Positions 45,323-54,078 of a DNA stretch of 64,000 nt are shown piece after piece. Position numbers and translations under genes: made by a program. Origin of the DNA: Gammaproteobacteria bacterium (lineage in GTDB: Bacteria; Pseudomonadota; Gammaproteobacteria; Burkholderiales; Sulfuricellaceae); NCBI GenBank assembly GCA_018824405.1, contig JAHJGO010000011.1, positions 357,783 to 421,782 of the forward strand, written 5' to 3'. The notes below the pieces were generated by a model that saw only the letters and a list, made by a program, of their open reading frames with translations, was not told the origin of the DNA and ran no database searches. Every line of letters begins with the position of its first letter. Within the stretch, counting starts at the first letter, position 1.

Positions 45323-46034
45323 ACTTCCCAACCGTCCGTGCCACCACCCAGGCGCTGATTTCCGCCGCACCCTGTTTTCGCAGGGTGAGGGCCAGCTCAT
45401 GCAGGCTGGTGCCCGTGGTCATGACGTCATCCAGAATGGCGACATGCTTTCCGCTCAGATTGACAACACTGGAAAAAGCGCCACGCACGCTTTTGGCCCT
45501 TTCTTTCCACGGCAGACCTACTTGAGGTGGCGTGGCGCGGATGCGTTCTGCGCCCTGGGAGAGAAGGGGTAACTCAAGCTGCCCAGCCACGATCTTCGCC
45601 AGTTCCAACGCCTGATTGAAGCCTCGTTCACGCAGGCGAGAGGGATGCAGCGGCATCGGAATCAGTACATCAGGACTGGGAGCGGATTGGGCTCTTTTAG
45701 CTAGCTCCGCACCCAAAAAGGATGCAAGGGCGAGTTGATGCCGGTATTTCAGTTCCTGAATCAGGATATCCAGTGGAAATTCATAGCGCAGTGGCGCAAT
45801 CGTTCGATCAAAAGAGGACGGATTTTTCAAACAATGGCCGCAGGTCATGGCATCTGTTGTAGGCACAGCGCAGCGCGGGCAGTGTGGACCATGGTGCCAG
45901 GGGAGGCCGGCTTTACAGGCTGGGCAGAGCGCTGCTTCGTATCCTCGGGAGCCGCACAGCAGGCAGCAATGAGGAAGCAGATTCTGCGCAATATTTGTGC
46001 AGCCGTTCAGAATGGATGCCCTATAATTTGACAA
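45321..46034 (-). CDS. comF: ComF family phosphoribosyltransferase-like protein
   Basis: A 237-residue ComF/GntX-type protein. An N-terminal zinc module carries CCLLCG, CPAC, CPRC and CGHC. The C-terminal phosphoribosyltransferase domain has VAILDDVMTTGTSLHE (PRPP loop). ComF aids DNA uptake in competent bacteria; it is widespread beyond them. The only early in-frame start seen is TTG at 46034, with no clear ribosome-binding site, so the N-terminus is uncertain. It lies divergent from the bio operon, a common betaproteobacterial arrangement. Confidence 0.88.
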   Translation of the reverse strand: MSNYRASILNGCTNIAQNLLPHCCLLCGSRGYEAALCPACKAGLPWHHGPHCPRCAVPTTDAMTCGHCLKNPSSFDRTIAPLRYEFPLDILIQELKYRHQLALASFLGAELAKRAQSAPSPDVLIPMPLHPSRLRERGFNQALELAKIVAGQLELPLLSQGAERIRATPPQVGLPWKERAKSVRGAFSSVVNLSGKHVAILDDVMTTGTSLHELALTLRKQGAAEISAWVVARTVGK

Positions 46035-46056
46035 GTCAGCCGTAATCTCTGATTAT
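46028..46056 (+). promoter_or_regulatory. Promoter of the small membrane protein-bio operon
   Basis: TTGACA (46028-46033, perfect -35) and GATTAT (46051-46056, 4/6) are 17 bases apart; the start point would be near 46063. No BirA-type operator was recognised. Confidence 0.5.
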
Positions 46057-46090
46057 TCGGGCCATTTTATCACTTGTGTATACCGACGGT

Positions 46091-46477
46091 ATGGACCATA
46101 AAAAGATCATCAGCGCTGACCAGCAGCGCTTTTCAGCCCGGATATTCAACCTCGCCAGCATGATCGCGGTACTGATCCCGCCTGTGTTGATGATCTGGAT
46201 TGCGGCATCGATTTTTGCCTATGCATCGGTTGCTCATCATCCCAACCCCAGGGTGGTGCATTACAATCGTTTTGCCGGTTACCGCTTTTACGGTGTGGCA
46301 GGAGCCATGGTGGTATTCGGCCAGCCGATATACGGCTTGTTTAATAATTGGCATGGTCTGCTGGCAGTCTGGGCCATTCTCGCACTGGTTGTTCTTCCCT
46401 GGGGTATTCGCGATCTGTTGAGAGTGCAGCGGGAAAATTGGCAGGATATGGAAATCGAGGTGAATACACATGAATAA
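46091..46477 (+). CDS. Small inner-membrane protein upstream of bioB, unknown function
   Basis: A protein of about 128 residues with three hydrophobic segments (about residues 22-43, 66-82 and 88-107) and a charged C-terminus. The ATG at 46091 is taken; a GTG at 46076 in the same frame is possible. It overlaps bioB by 8 bases, so it is translated with the bio genes. I do not recognise the family. A role in biotin synthesis or precursor transport is only a guess from position. Confidence 0.7.
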   Translation: MDHKKIISADQQRFSARIFNLASMIAVLIPPVLMIWIAASIFAYASVAHHPNPRVVHYNRFAGYRFYGVAGAMVVFGQPIYGLFNNWHGLLAVWAILALVVLPWGIRDLLRVQRENWQDMEIEVNTHE

Positions 46478-47441
46478 TGCAGCAGACCTGAAGCAGGTAG
46501 CAAAGTCGCCCTGGACCGTGGCAGAAATCGAGCACCTGTTCTCGATGCCATTCAACGACCTGATATTCAAGGCGCACACGATACACCGCGAGCACTTCGA
46601 CCCCAACGAAGTGCAGGTGAGCACGCTGCTTTCCATCAAGACCGGCGGCTGTTCCGAGGATTGCGGCTACTGCTCGCAATCGGCGCATCATGAAACCCCG
46701 GTCGAACGCGAGCCGCTGATGAAGCTGGACGAGGTGATAGCCGCGGCCAGCAAGGCCAAGGAAACGGGCGCCACACGCTTCTGCATGGGTGCCGCGTGGC
46801 GTGGGCCGAAGCAGAAAGATCTCGAGCCCGTGCTGGAAATGGTGCGCGCAGTCAAGGCCATGGGCCTGGAGACCTGCGTCACGCTGGGCATGCTCAAGGA
46901 GGAGCAGGCGGATCAACTCCGGGATGCCGGACTCGACTACTACAATCACAATCTCGACACCGCGCCGGAATTCTACGGCCAGGTGATCACCACCCACACC
47001 TACCAGGATCGCCTCGATACCCTCGGCCGGGTGCGCAAGGCCGGAATCAAGGTTTGCAGCGGCGGCATTATCGGCATGGGCGAATCGCGCACCCAGCGCG
47101 CAGCCCTGATCGCCCAGCTGGCCAATCTGGATCCGGTGCCCGAATCCGTGCCGATCAACATGCTGGTGCAGGTTGAGGGGACGCCGATGAAGAATGCGGA
47201 AAGCCTGGACCCGCTGGAATTCGTGCGCACCGTCGCGGTCGCGCGCATCACCATGCCGAATAGCCTAGTGCGCCTTTCCGCCGGTCGCGGCGAGATGCCG
47301 GACAGCGTGCAGGCGCTGTGTTTCCTGGCCGGCGCCAATTCTATTTTTTACGGCGAAAAACTGCTCACCACCGGCAATCCCGACACTGATTCCGACCAGG
47401 CACTGTTCAATAAACTGGGAATCCGCGCAATGGCGGCGTGA
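46470..47441 (+). CDS. bioB: Biotin synthase
   Basis: A 323-residue radical SAM enzyme that inserts sulfur into dethiobiotin. The [4Fe-4S] motif is CSEDCGYC (CxxxCxxC) near residues 61-68, and the [2Fe-2S] region includes the conserved Cys of CVTLGML and the Arg of [14 protein letters not shown] precedes the ATG. It is the first biotin gene of bioB-F-H-C-D; bioA is absent from the cluster. Confidence 0.97.
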   Translation: MNNAADLKQVAKSPWTVAEIEHLFSMPFNDLIFKAHTIHREHFDPNEVQVSTLLSIKTGGCSEDCGYCSQSAHHETPVEREPLMKLDEVIAAASKAKETGATRFCMGAAWRGPKQKDLEPVLEMVRAVKAMGLETCVTLGMLKEEQADQLRDAGLDYYNHNLDTAPEFYGQVITTHTYQDRLDTLGRVRKAGIKVCSGGIIGMGESRTQRAALIAQLANLDPVPESVPINMLVQVEGTPMKNAESLDPLEFVRTVAVARITMPNSLVRLSAGRGEMPDSVQALCFLAGANSIFYGEKLLTTGNPDTDSDQALFNKLGIRAMAA

Positions 47442-47451
47442 GCGCCATTTC

Positions 47452-48621
47452 ATGTCATTTCCCCATTTTACGGAAGACTTGCAGCAGCGCCGCGAACAGG
47501 GCCTGCTGCGCCATCGCCGCATGCTGGAAGGCCCGCAGGGTGCCCACGTGCGGGTGGATGGAACCGATCTTCTATCTTTCTGCAGCAACGATTATCTCGG
47601 TCTCGCCAACCATCCGGCGCTGATCGAAGCCGCCTGCCAGGGCGCAGAACAGTTTGGCGTGGGTGCCGGCGCATCTCATCTGGTAAGCGGCCACACGCTT
47701 GCGCACCAACAACTGGAAGAGGCGCTGGCGGCATTTTCCGGCTTGCCCGCTGCGCTGCTGTTTTCCACCGGCTACATGGCCAATCTGGGTGTGGTTACGG
47801 CGCTTCTGGGGCGTAATGACGCGATTTTCGCCGACAAGCTCAACCATGCTTCCCTGAACGATGCCGCCCTGCTTTCCCGCGCCAGCTTCACGCGCTATGC
47901 GCATCTGGATCTGGCCGCGCTGGAAAACCAGCTGGTCACATCGAGGGCACGCCGCAAGCTGGTGGCAAGCGATGCCGTATTCAGCATGGATGGCGATCTG
48001 GCGCCAGTGCTGGAACTGCTGGCCCTGTGCGAAAAATACAATGCCTGGCTATTGCTGGATGATGCTCACGGCTTCGGCGTGCTGGGAAAAAATGGACGCG
48101 GCATTCTGGATCATTACCCATTACCCATTTCCCATTTCCCATTCCGCCTGATCTACATGGCTACGCTGGGCAAAGCAGCAGGCGTATCCGGCGCTTTCAT
48201 AGCCGGTGCGCAGGAATTGATCGACGGCCTGGTGCAGAATGCGCGCACCTATATCTATACCACTGCCACGCCACCCATGCTGGCATCGGCATTGCAGGCA
48301 AGCCTGCGCATCATTTCCGCTGAAGTCTGGCGGCGTGAGCGGCTGAGCCAGCTGATTGCACAATTGCACCATGGCCTGAAACTCCAGCGCTGGCAGCTCA
48401 TGCCTTCGGAAACGCCGATCCAGCCGCTGCTGATCGGTTCCAGCAAGGAGGCCGCGGCAGTAAGCCAGGCCTTGCAGCAAAAAGGAATTCTGGTGCCGGC
48501 GATACGCCCCCCGACTGTGCCGCAGGGCACCGCGCGGCTGCGCATTTCGCTTTCCGCAGCGCACTGCCGGGAGGATGTCGAACAGCTGCTCGATGCCCTG
48601 CATCAACTGGAGCGGCAATGA
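47452..48621 (+). CDS. bioF: 8-amino-7-oxononanoate synthase with a repeat-encoded insertion
   Basis: A 389-residue PLP enzyme condensing pimeloyl thioester and alanine. It shows the SNDYLGLANHP start, GAGASHLVSGH, LDDAHGFGVLG and the PLP-lysine region LIYMATLGKAAGVSGAF. Between GRGILD and RLIYM, where homologues have a short loop, residues 221-231 (HYPLPISHFPF) are encoded by a 7-bp repeat array (48114-48145) in frame. The catalytic residues are kept, so the enzyme may still work. It overlaps bioH by 4 bases. Confidence 0.93.
   Translation: MSFPHFTEDLQQRREQGLLRHRRMLEGPQGAHVRVDGTDLLSFCSNDYLGLANHPALIEAACQGAEQFGVGAGASHLVSGHTLAHQQLEEALAAFSGLPAALLFSTGYMANLGVVTALLGRNDAIFADKLNHASLNDAALLSRASFTRYAHLDLAALENQLVTSRARRKLVASDAVFSMDGDLAPVLELLALCEKYNAWLLLDDAHGFGVLGKNGRGILDHYPLPISHFPFRLIYMATLGKAAGVSGAFIAGAQELIDGLVQNARTYIYTTATPPMLASALQASLRIISAEVWRRERLSQLIAQLHHGLKLQRWQLMPSETPIQPLLIGSSKEAAAVSQALQQKGILVPAIRPPTVPQGTARLRISLSAAHCREDVEQLLDALHQLERQ
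48114..48145 (+). repeat. Heptad repeat array inside bioF
   Basis: Four 7-bp units, TTACCCA twice then TTTCCCA twice, with a partial fifth (TTCC), lie within the coding sequence. The unit resembles that of the hairpin at the ruvX start. Here no inverted second arm is present. Confidence 0.85.
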
Positions 48622-49379
48622 GCCTGCATGTCGAGATTACGGGTGCTGGGCCGGATCTCGCCCTGATCCACGGCTGGGGCATGCACGGCGGCATCTGGGA
48701 CGGCGTGCGTGCTGATCTGGCGCATCATTTTCGGGTACATGCCCTGGATCTGCCGGGCTACGGCACCAGTGCCACGTGCCAGCCTTACAATCTGGACGTC
48801 TTGGTGCAGGCGGTGGCCGAGGCCCTGCCGTCTGCAATCAATGTTATAGGGTGGTCAATGGGCGGACTGGTGGCGCAACGCTGGGCGCTGGATCAGCCGC
48901 AACAGGTTCAACGCCTGATGCTGGTCGGTTCCTCACCCTGTTTTGTGCAGCGCAGTGACTGGACAAGCGGCATTGACCCAGTCATTTTACAAACTTTCGC
49001 GCACGATCTGGATCAGGATTACGCCGGTACATTGCTGCGCTTCCTGTCCTTGCAGGCGCGCAATGGCGAGAGCTTGCGCACCGTGATGAAATACCTGCGC
49101 ACCGCCCTTTTCGCCAAGGGGCGGCCCAGTGCCGCGGTGCTGAAAGCGGGGCTGAACGTGCTGCTCGATACGGACCTGCGCAAAGACGCAGGTAATTTCA
49201 GAATGCCGCTGGCGATTGTGCATGGCGAACGCGACATGCTAGCTCCGGTGGCGGCTGCGCAGTGGATGGCAACTCAGGCAGCAGGCGCGCGGCTGGACGT
49301 GATCCCGGGTTGTGCACACGCGCCTTTTTTATCTCATCCTGAAGTCTTTGTGCGGGTGGTAATGGAGTTTTTTCAGTGA
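48618..49379 (+). CDS. bioH: Pimeloyl-ACP methyl ester carboxylesterase
   Basis: A 253-residue alpha/beta hydrolase that removes the methyl group from pimeloyl-ACP methyl ester, the last step before bioF. The nucleophile elbow is GWSMGG (about residues 77-82), the acid is in HGERDMLAP, and the histidine is in GCAHAPFLSHPE. ATGA overlap with bioF and GTGA overlap with bioC. Confidence 0.94.
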   Translation: MSLHVEITGAGPDLALIHGWGMHGGIWDGVRADLAHHFRVHALDLPGYGTSATCQPYNLDVLVQAVAEALPSAINVIGWSMGGLVAQRWALDQPQQVQRLMLVGSSPCFVQRSDWTSGIDPVILQTFAHDLDQDYAGTLLRFLSLQARNGESLRTVMKYLRTALFAKGRPSAAVLKAGLNVLLDTDLRKDAGNFRMPLAIVHGERDMLAPVAAAQWMATQAAGARLDVIPGCAHAPFLSHPEVFVRVVMEFFQ

Positions 49380-50260
49380 CAGATGCTTTTCTCATTGACA
49401 AGCGTCAGGTGCGGCGTTCATTCGAACGGGCGGCGGCAAGTTATGACCAAGTCGCGGTATTGCAGCGCGCGGTGGCCGACCGAATGGCGGAGCGCCTGCA
49501 ATTCATCAAGCACCAGCCGACCCGCATTCTCGATGCGGGTTGCGGAACGGGTTACGCACGCCCCTTGCTGCAGGGGCATTATGCCGATGCACGGCTGATT
49601 TCCCTGGACCTTGCCCTCGGTATGTTGCGCGTGGCGCGTGGCGTCCGTCCATGGTGGCAAAAAATGCTGCCGGGAAACTTCGCAGCTGGCGCCTATGTCT
49701 GTGGCGACCTTGAAGCGCTGCCGCTGCAATCCGGCTGCGTGGATATGCTGTGGTCAAGCCTGGCGCTGCAGTGGTGCAATGATCTGGACTTGACGTTCAG
49801 AGGTATGCGCCGTGTGCTGGCGCCCAATGGCTTGCTGATGTTCAGCACTTTCGGCCCGGATACCCTGAGGGAATTGCGCAATGCATTCAGCCAGATCGAC
49901 GGCTACAGCCATGTCAGCCGCTTTCAGGATATGCACGATATCGGTGACGCCCTGATGCGGGCAGGGTTTGCCGATCCGGTCATGGATGTGGAGCATTTCA
50001 CCCTGACCTACGATACTGCATCCAGCCTGATGCGCGACCTCAAGGCGCTGGGGGCGCATAACGCCACGCAGGGGCGGCGCCAGGGGCTGGCGGGCAAGGG
50101 TGCGTGGAAGCGCATGGAATCCGAATATGAAAAGCTGCGCCAGGACGGCAAGCTCCCCGCCACCTATGAAGTGATCTACGGCCACGCCTGGGCGCCGAAC
50201 CAGTTGCCGGATGGGAGGCAGGTGGTTCAGATGCCGTCCCCTCGCCAGCGGGGAAGATAA
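49376..50260 (+). CDS. bioC: Malonyl-ACP O-methyltransferase BioC
   Basis: A 294-residue SAM-dependent methyltransferase that starts pimelate synthesis by methylating malonyl-ACP. Motif I is ILDAGCGTGYARPLL near residue 50, and the post-motif SLALQWCNDL is typical of BioC. The start is GTG at 49376. The last residues (MPSPRQRGR) are encoded by a small C/G hairpin (50237-50241 with 50250-50254) and extend past the usual end. Its stop codon overlaps the bioD ATG by one base. Confidence 0.94.
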   Translation: MTDAFLIDKRQVRRSFERAAASYDQVAVLQRAVADRMAERLQFIKHQPTRILDAGCGTGYARPLLQGHYADARLISLDLALGMLRVARGVRPWWQKMLPGNFAAGAYVCGDLEALPLQSGCVDMLWSSLALQWCNDLDLTFRGMRRVLAPNGLLMFSTFGPDTLRELRNAFSQIDGYSHVSRFQDMHDIGDALMRAGFADPVMDVEHFTLTYDTASSLMRDLKALGAHNATQGRRQGLAGKGAWKRMESEYEKLRQDGKLPATYEVIYGHAWAPNQLPDGRQVVQMPSPRQRGR

Positions 50261-50952
50261 TGGCAGCACCCTTTTCTCCCAGGGGCGTATTTGTAACCGG
50301 GACGGATACCGATGTCGGCAAAACTCTGATTGCCTGCGCGTTGCTGCATGCCTGGCGGGCTGCCGGAAAGACTGCGATAGGCATGAAGCCGGTAGCCGCC
50401 GGCTGTGAAATTCAGGCTCAAGGTTTGATCTGCGGCGACGTGACCGCGCTATGCCAATCCTCCAGCGTGCAGGCGCCTGTTAAATTGGTCAACCCCTACG
50501 CCTTCGAGCCTCCTGTGGCGCCACATATTGCAGCTGAGGAATCTGGTGTCACCATTGAACTGGAACGCATCCACGCCGCTTTTCTGACGCTGGCCGAATG
50601 CGCCGAAATTGTCGTTGTCGAGGGGGCTGGCGGTTTCAGAGTTCCCTTGAATCTGCACGAGGACAGTGCCGATCTGGCTCGTAAACTAGGTTTGCCGGTG
50701 GTGCTGGTGGTGGGGATGCGACTGGGCTGCCTGAATCACGCTCTGCTCACGGCAGAAGCCATTCGCGCGCGTGGCCTGACGCTCGCCGGATGGGTGGCCA
50801 ACCGCATTGATCCGGATATGCTGCACTACGAATCAAATCTGGCTGCACTAAGGGAGCGCATCGGGGCGCCGCTGCTGGGTGTGGTTAAGTACGAAGCCGT
50901 GCCGGATCCGGCCAGAGTCTCGCAATACCTGCTTTTGCCAGAAATTGAATAG
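50260..50952 (+). CDS. bioD: Dethiobiotin synthetase
   Basis: A 230-residue P-loop ligase that closes the ureido ring of dethiobiotin using ATP and carbon dioxide. Walker A is GTDTDVGKT (about residues 11-19); VEGAGGFRVPL is the second family motif. It overlaps bioC by one base and ends the operon. No terminator is evident in the 71 bases before the Rrf2-family gene. Confidence 0.95.
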   Translation: MAAPFSPRGVFVTGTDTDVGKTLIACALLHAWRAAGKTAIGMKPVAAGCEIQAQGLICGDVTALCQSSSVQAPVKLVNPYAFEPPVAPHIAAEESGVTIELERIHAAFLTLAECAEIVVVEGAGGFRVPLNLHEDSADLARKLGLPVVLVVGMRLGCLNHALLTAEAIRARGLTLAGWVANRIDPDMLHYESNLAALRERIGAPLLGVVKYEAVPDPARVSQYLLLPEIE

Positions 50953-50971
50953 TTGCAATCCTTGGTGATTC

Positions 50972-50987
50972 AGGATAGCGCCATCCT
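50972..50987. promoter_or_regulatory. Palindromic operator candidate upstream of the Rrf2 gene
   Basis: AGGAT-AGCGCC-ATCCT (5-bp arms, 6-base centre) lies 36 bases before the Rrf2-family gene, where an autoregulatory site would be expected. No matching -35/-10 pair is clear. Confidence 0.35.
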
Positions 50988-51023
50988 TTACAAATTTTCG
51001 GATTCCGTCATAATAATGCGGTC

Positions 51024-51479
51024 ATGATACTCTCCCGAACCAGTCAATACGCTATACAGGCGCTGATTTACATCGCTACACAACCGCCTGGCGAACCTGT
51101 ACTCAACCGCGAAATCGCCGCACATCTGGGCGTTCCATCGGCCTATCTTGCAAAAATCATGCAAAACCTGTGCAAAGGCAACCTGCTCAATTCCTTTCGC
51201 GGTCGCCTGGGCGGTTTTTGTCTGCGCGAAGGTGCGGAAAAGACCGATCTGATGCAGGTGCTTGTGCTGACAGAGGGCAAGGGTTTTACGGATGATTGCG
51301 TGCTTGGACTGAAAGTTTGCAGCGACGAAACCGCTTGCCCCATGCATGTGCGCTGGAAACCGATCAAGGAAAAGGTTGTTAGCATGCTGAATGAGCAGAC
51401 TCTGGAAAAACTGGCCGAGGCTGTCCAAAGCGGAAATTACCGAATCACCGATCTGCCTCACGCGGTACTCGGAGTTTAA
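51024..51479 (+). CDS. Rrf2-family regulator with a probable iron-sulfur cluster
   Basis: A 151-residue winged-helix protein (MILSRTSQYAIQALIYIA, then the recognition region GVPSAYLAKIMQNLCKGNLL). Cys92, Cys99 and Cys105 (DDCVLGLKVCSDETACPMH) match the cluster ligands of NsrR and IscR in place and near spacing, so it probably senses nitric oxide, oxygen or cluster status. It stands 6 bases before the FNR-type gene and next to the cbb3 operon. Whether it is NsrR-like or another subtype cannot be decided here. Confidence 0.88.
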   Translation: MILSRTSQYAIQALIYIATQPPGEPVLNREIAAHLGVPSAYLAKIMQNLCKGNLLNSFRGRLGGFCLREGAEKTDLMQVLVLTEGKGFTDDCVLGLKVCSDETACPMHVRWKPIKEKVVSMLNEQTLEKLAEAVQSGNYRITDLPHAVLGV

Positions 51480-51485
51480 TCATCC

Positions 51486-52256
51486 ATGCTTGCCACAACT
51501 TCATCACTCAAACGAATCAAGATTGCCAAGTCTGTGGACGATCCATGCTTCCCGATAGCCTGCTCGGACTGCGGGATATACAACCTGTGCAAAGCCGTGG
51601 GCGGAGAAGCCGACCTCAGCCTCCTTAATACCCTGGTAAAAAACCGCCGCACCTACAAACGCGGCGAACACCTGTTTTCCGTTGGTGAACCTTATCGTGC
51701 AGTATTCGCGATCCGTACCGGGTCAGTGGAAACTTCAGTGCTGACCGATGACGGGCGAGTTCAGGTAACGGGTTTCCATATTGCCGGAGAGTTGATGGGC
51801 CTCAACTCTTTCGTCGCCAATCGCTATAACTGTGAAGCGCGGGCTCTTGAAACTACCAGCGTCTGCGAGGTGCCGTTCGAGCGATATGAAGAACTGGTGA
51901 AAACAATACCGGGTCTTCAGCATCAGATGCTGAAAATAATGAGCATGGAAATCAATCATCACCAGGAAATGATGTTGCTTCTCGGCAAGAAAAGAGCAGA
52001 GGAGCGGCTTGCCAGTTTCTTGCTCAATCTTTCCCGGCGTCTTAAATGCCACGGCCAATCCGACTCGGAGCTCAAGCTCAGCATGTCGCGCAGCGATATC
52101 GGAAATTATCTGGGGCTGGCTGAAGAGACCGTGTGTCGCGTCATTTCCCGTTTTGAGGAAGAATCCTTGATTTCCACACAGCGCCGCATCGTGCGTCTAA
52201 ACAATCTGGACCGGTTGCAGGCGATTTCAAAAGGCATCCCCGCCAACCCGAAGTAA
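51486..52256 (+). CDS. fnr: FNR-type oxygen-responsive transcription regulator
   Basis: A 256-residue Crp/Fnr regulator. The N-terminal cluster cysteines Cys26, Cys29 and Cys35 (C-x2-C-x5-C) and Cys127 (in SVCEVPF) match E. coli Cys20, 23, 29 and 122, so an oxygen-labile [4Fe-4S] cluster is expected. A cNMP-fold domain is followed by the helix-turn-helix SRSDIGNYLGLAEETVCRVISRF. The recognition helix reads ETVCR where E. coli FNR has ETISR: Glu and Arg are kept, Ser is Cys217. It lies just upstream of ccoNOQP, whose promoter has a matching box. Confidence 0.93.
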   Translation: MLATTSSLKRIKIAKSVDDPCFPIACSDCGIYNLCKAVGGEADLSLLNTLVKNRRTYKRGEHLFSVGEPYRAVFAIRTGSVETSVLTDDGRVQVTGFHIAGELMGLNSFVANRYNCEARALETTSVCEVPFERYEELVKTIPGLQHQMLKIMSMEINHHQEMMLLLGKKRAEERLASFLLNLSRRLKCHGQSDSELKLSMSRSDIGNYLGLAEETVCRVISRFEEESLISTQRRIVRLNNLDRLQAISKGIPANPK

Positions 52257-52318
52257 TGGGTTAAACCGCGCTATCATCGCGCTTCTACCGCTTTGCCCGG
52301 TTAAAAAACAGTGCAAAG

Positions 52319-52360
52319 TTGACATTAGTCAGTGTTTTTTTTGGCGTTTACGGCTATATT
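52319..52360 (+). promoter_or_regulatory. FNR/FixK-type activated promoter of ccoNOQP
   Basis: TTGAC-ATTA-GTCAG (52319-52332) matches the TTGAC-N4-GTCAA box at 9 of 10 positions. TATATT (52355-52360) is a good -10 with no -35. With a start near 52367 the box centre is at -41.5, the class II activator position. Confidence 0.75.
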
Positions 52361-52561
52361 GTGTGGCTGCGTACGCCCAGTTCGAATATGAATGCCGGCG
52401 AGCCAATTTTATCAATAAAAATCATATTAAAGATGTCGGGGTCGGGCGAGTTTTGAGGCTTGGCCCTTGTCTTGACCTGGCTGGCAATTTGTCCGCCAGG
52501 AAGGTCGACGTGCCGTTACTGTGGCGCTGTGGCTTGCTTCAAAATCTACAAGGAGAAGGTT
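52361..52561 (+). other. Long 5' leader of ccoN, no gene seen
   Basis: The 305-base gap 52257-52561 holds the FNR-type promoter and then about 195 bases of presumed leader. Open frames across it (for example 52363-52575) lack a ribosome-binding site and run into ccoN in another frame. AAGGAGAAGG just before 52562 is the ccoN ribosome-binding site. No clear riboswitch or hairpin was recognised. Confidence 0.5.
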
Positions 52562-54010
52562 ATGGCGGCAGTTGACGTCGCGGGTACCGAGCAATATAAC
52601 TTCGATATTGTCCGGAAGTTTACGATCATGGCCCTGGTGTGGGGAGCAGTCGGCATGCTCGTGGGGGTGTATATCGCTTCCGAGCTGGCATGGCCATTTC
52701 TCAACTTTGATTCGCCATATATCACGTTTGGCCGCCTGCGCCCGGTACATACCGGTGCCGTGATTTTCGGCTTTGGCGGTAGCGCCTTGTTCGCCACTTC
52801 CTATTATGTGGTGCAGCGTACTTGTCAGGCGCGCCTGTTCGGCGACGGCATGGCAAGTTTCACTTTCTGGGGTTGGCAGGCTGTCATCGTGCTGGCCGCA
52901 CTCAGCTACGTGATGGGATACAGCCAGGGTCGCGAATACGCGGAAATGGAATGGCCCATCGATCTGCTGATCGAAGTGGTGTGGGTCACTTACCTGATCG
53001 TCTTTGTGGGCACACTCATGAAGCGCAAGCAACCACACATCTATGTGGCCAACTGGTTCTACCTTTCCTTTATTCTGGCAACCGCCCTGCTGCATACCTT
53101 CAACAACCTGGCAGTACCGGTCAGCCTGTTTACCCTCAAGTCCTACAGCCTGTTCGCGGGTACGCAGGATGCAATGACGCAATGGTGGTATGGCCATAAC
53201 GCAGTGGGTTTCTTCCTGACCGCGGCCTTCCTCGGCATGATGTACTATTTCGTGCCCAAACAGGCCGGCCGTCCGATCTATTCCTACCGCCTGTCCATCG
53301 TGCACTTCTGGGCGCTGTCCTTCCTCTACATGTGGGTGGGCGCGCACCACCTGCACTGGACCGCGCTGCCAGACTGGACCTCCACCCTGGCTGCAACCTT
53401 CTCCATCATGTTGCTGCTTCCCTCATGGGGCGGCATGATCAACGGCATCATGACGCTGTCAGGGGCCTGGGACAAGCTGCGCACCGACCCCATCATGCGC
53501 TTCATGATCGTGGCGCTTTCGTTCTACGGTATGTCCACCTTTGAAGGCCCGATGATGTCGCTGAAGGATGTGAATGCCCTGTCGCATTACACCGACTGGA
53601 CAGTGGGTCACGTGCACTCCGGCGCTTTGGGTTGGGTGGCGATGATTACCTTTGGTTCCATGTACCATCTGATCCCCAAGTTGTGGGACACCAAGATGTA
53701 CAGCGAAAAGCTCATCAACATTCACTTCTGGTTGGCGACTATCGGTACTTTGCTGTACATCACGGCGATGTGGATTTCCGGCATCATGCAGGGCCTGATG
53801 TGGCGTGCTTTTGATGACTTTGGAAACCTGCAGTATTCCTTCGCAGAATCTGTGGCTGCCATGCATCCCTTCTACGCGATGCGTGCGATTGGCGGCATGT
53901 TCTTCCTGACCGGCATGTTGCTGATGTTGTTCAATACTTACATGACTATTCGTCAGAGTAATAGCCAGGGTTCGAAGCTGGAAGTGAACCCAGCCAACGC
54001 GGTTGCATAA
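52562..54010 (+). CDS. ccoN: cbb3-type cytochrome c oxidase subunit I
   Basis: A 482-residue heme-copper oxidase catalytic subunit with 12 expected membrane helices. Heme and copper ligand histidines are seen in [31 protein letters not shown] and [10 protein letters not shown]. It reduces oxygen to water with very high affinity and pumps protons. The longer frame to 52460 is unsupported; AAGGAG stands before the ATG at 52562. It heads ccoNOQP. Confidence 0.97.
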   Translation: MAAVDVAGTEQYNFDIVRKFTIMALVWGAVGMLVGVYIASELAWPFLNFDSPYITFGRLRPVHTGAVIFGFGGSALFATSYYVVQRTCQARLFGDGMASFTFWGWQAVIVLAALSYVMGYSQGREYAEMEWPIDLLIEVVWVTYLIVFVGTLMKRKQPHIYVANWFYLSFILATALLHTFNNLAVPVSLFTLKSYSLFAGTQDAMTQWWYGHNAVGFFLTAAFLGMMYYFVPKQAGRPIYSYRLSIVHFWALSFLYMWVGAHHLHWTALPDWTSTLAATFSIMLLLPSWGGMINGIMTLSGAWDKLRTDPIMRFMIVALSFYGMSTFEGPMMSLKDVNALSHYTDWTVGHVHSGALGWVAMITFGSMYHLIPKLWDTKMYSEKLINIHFWLATIGTLLYITAMWISGIMQGLMWRAFDDFGNLQYSFAESVAAMHPFYAMRAIGGMFFLTGMLLMLFNTYMTIRQSNSQGSKLEVNPANAVA

Positions 54011-54078
54011 GTTAGCATCGGGAGCAGGCGGACGGCACAGCCGACCGTTTGGAGCAATGGATTTAAGCGAGAAATAAT

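Noticed and set aside
46030-46090. BirA operator before the bio genes
   Set aside because: No inverted TTGTAAACC-type halves were found; a short TTGTGTATACC likeness is too weak.
48114-48145. CRISPR array
   Set aside because: Units are 7 bp and contiguous without spacers; no CRISPR array or cas gene is present anywhere in the window.
52363-52575. A 70-codon open frame in the ccoN leader
   Set aside because: No ribosome-binding site, no hydrophobic or domain pattern, and it runs into ccoN in another frame; the region is better read as a leader.
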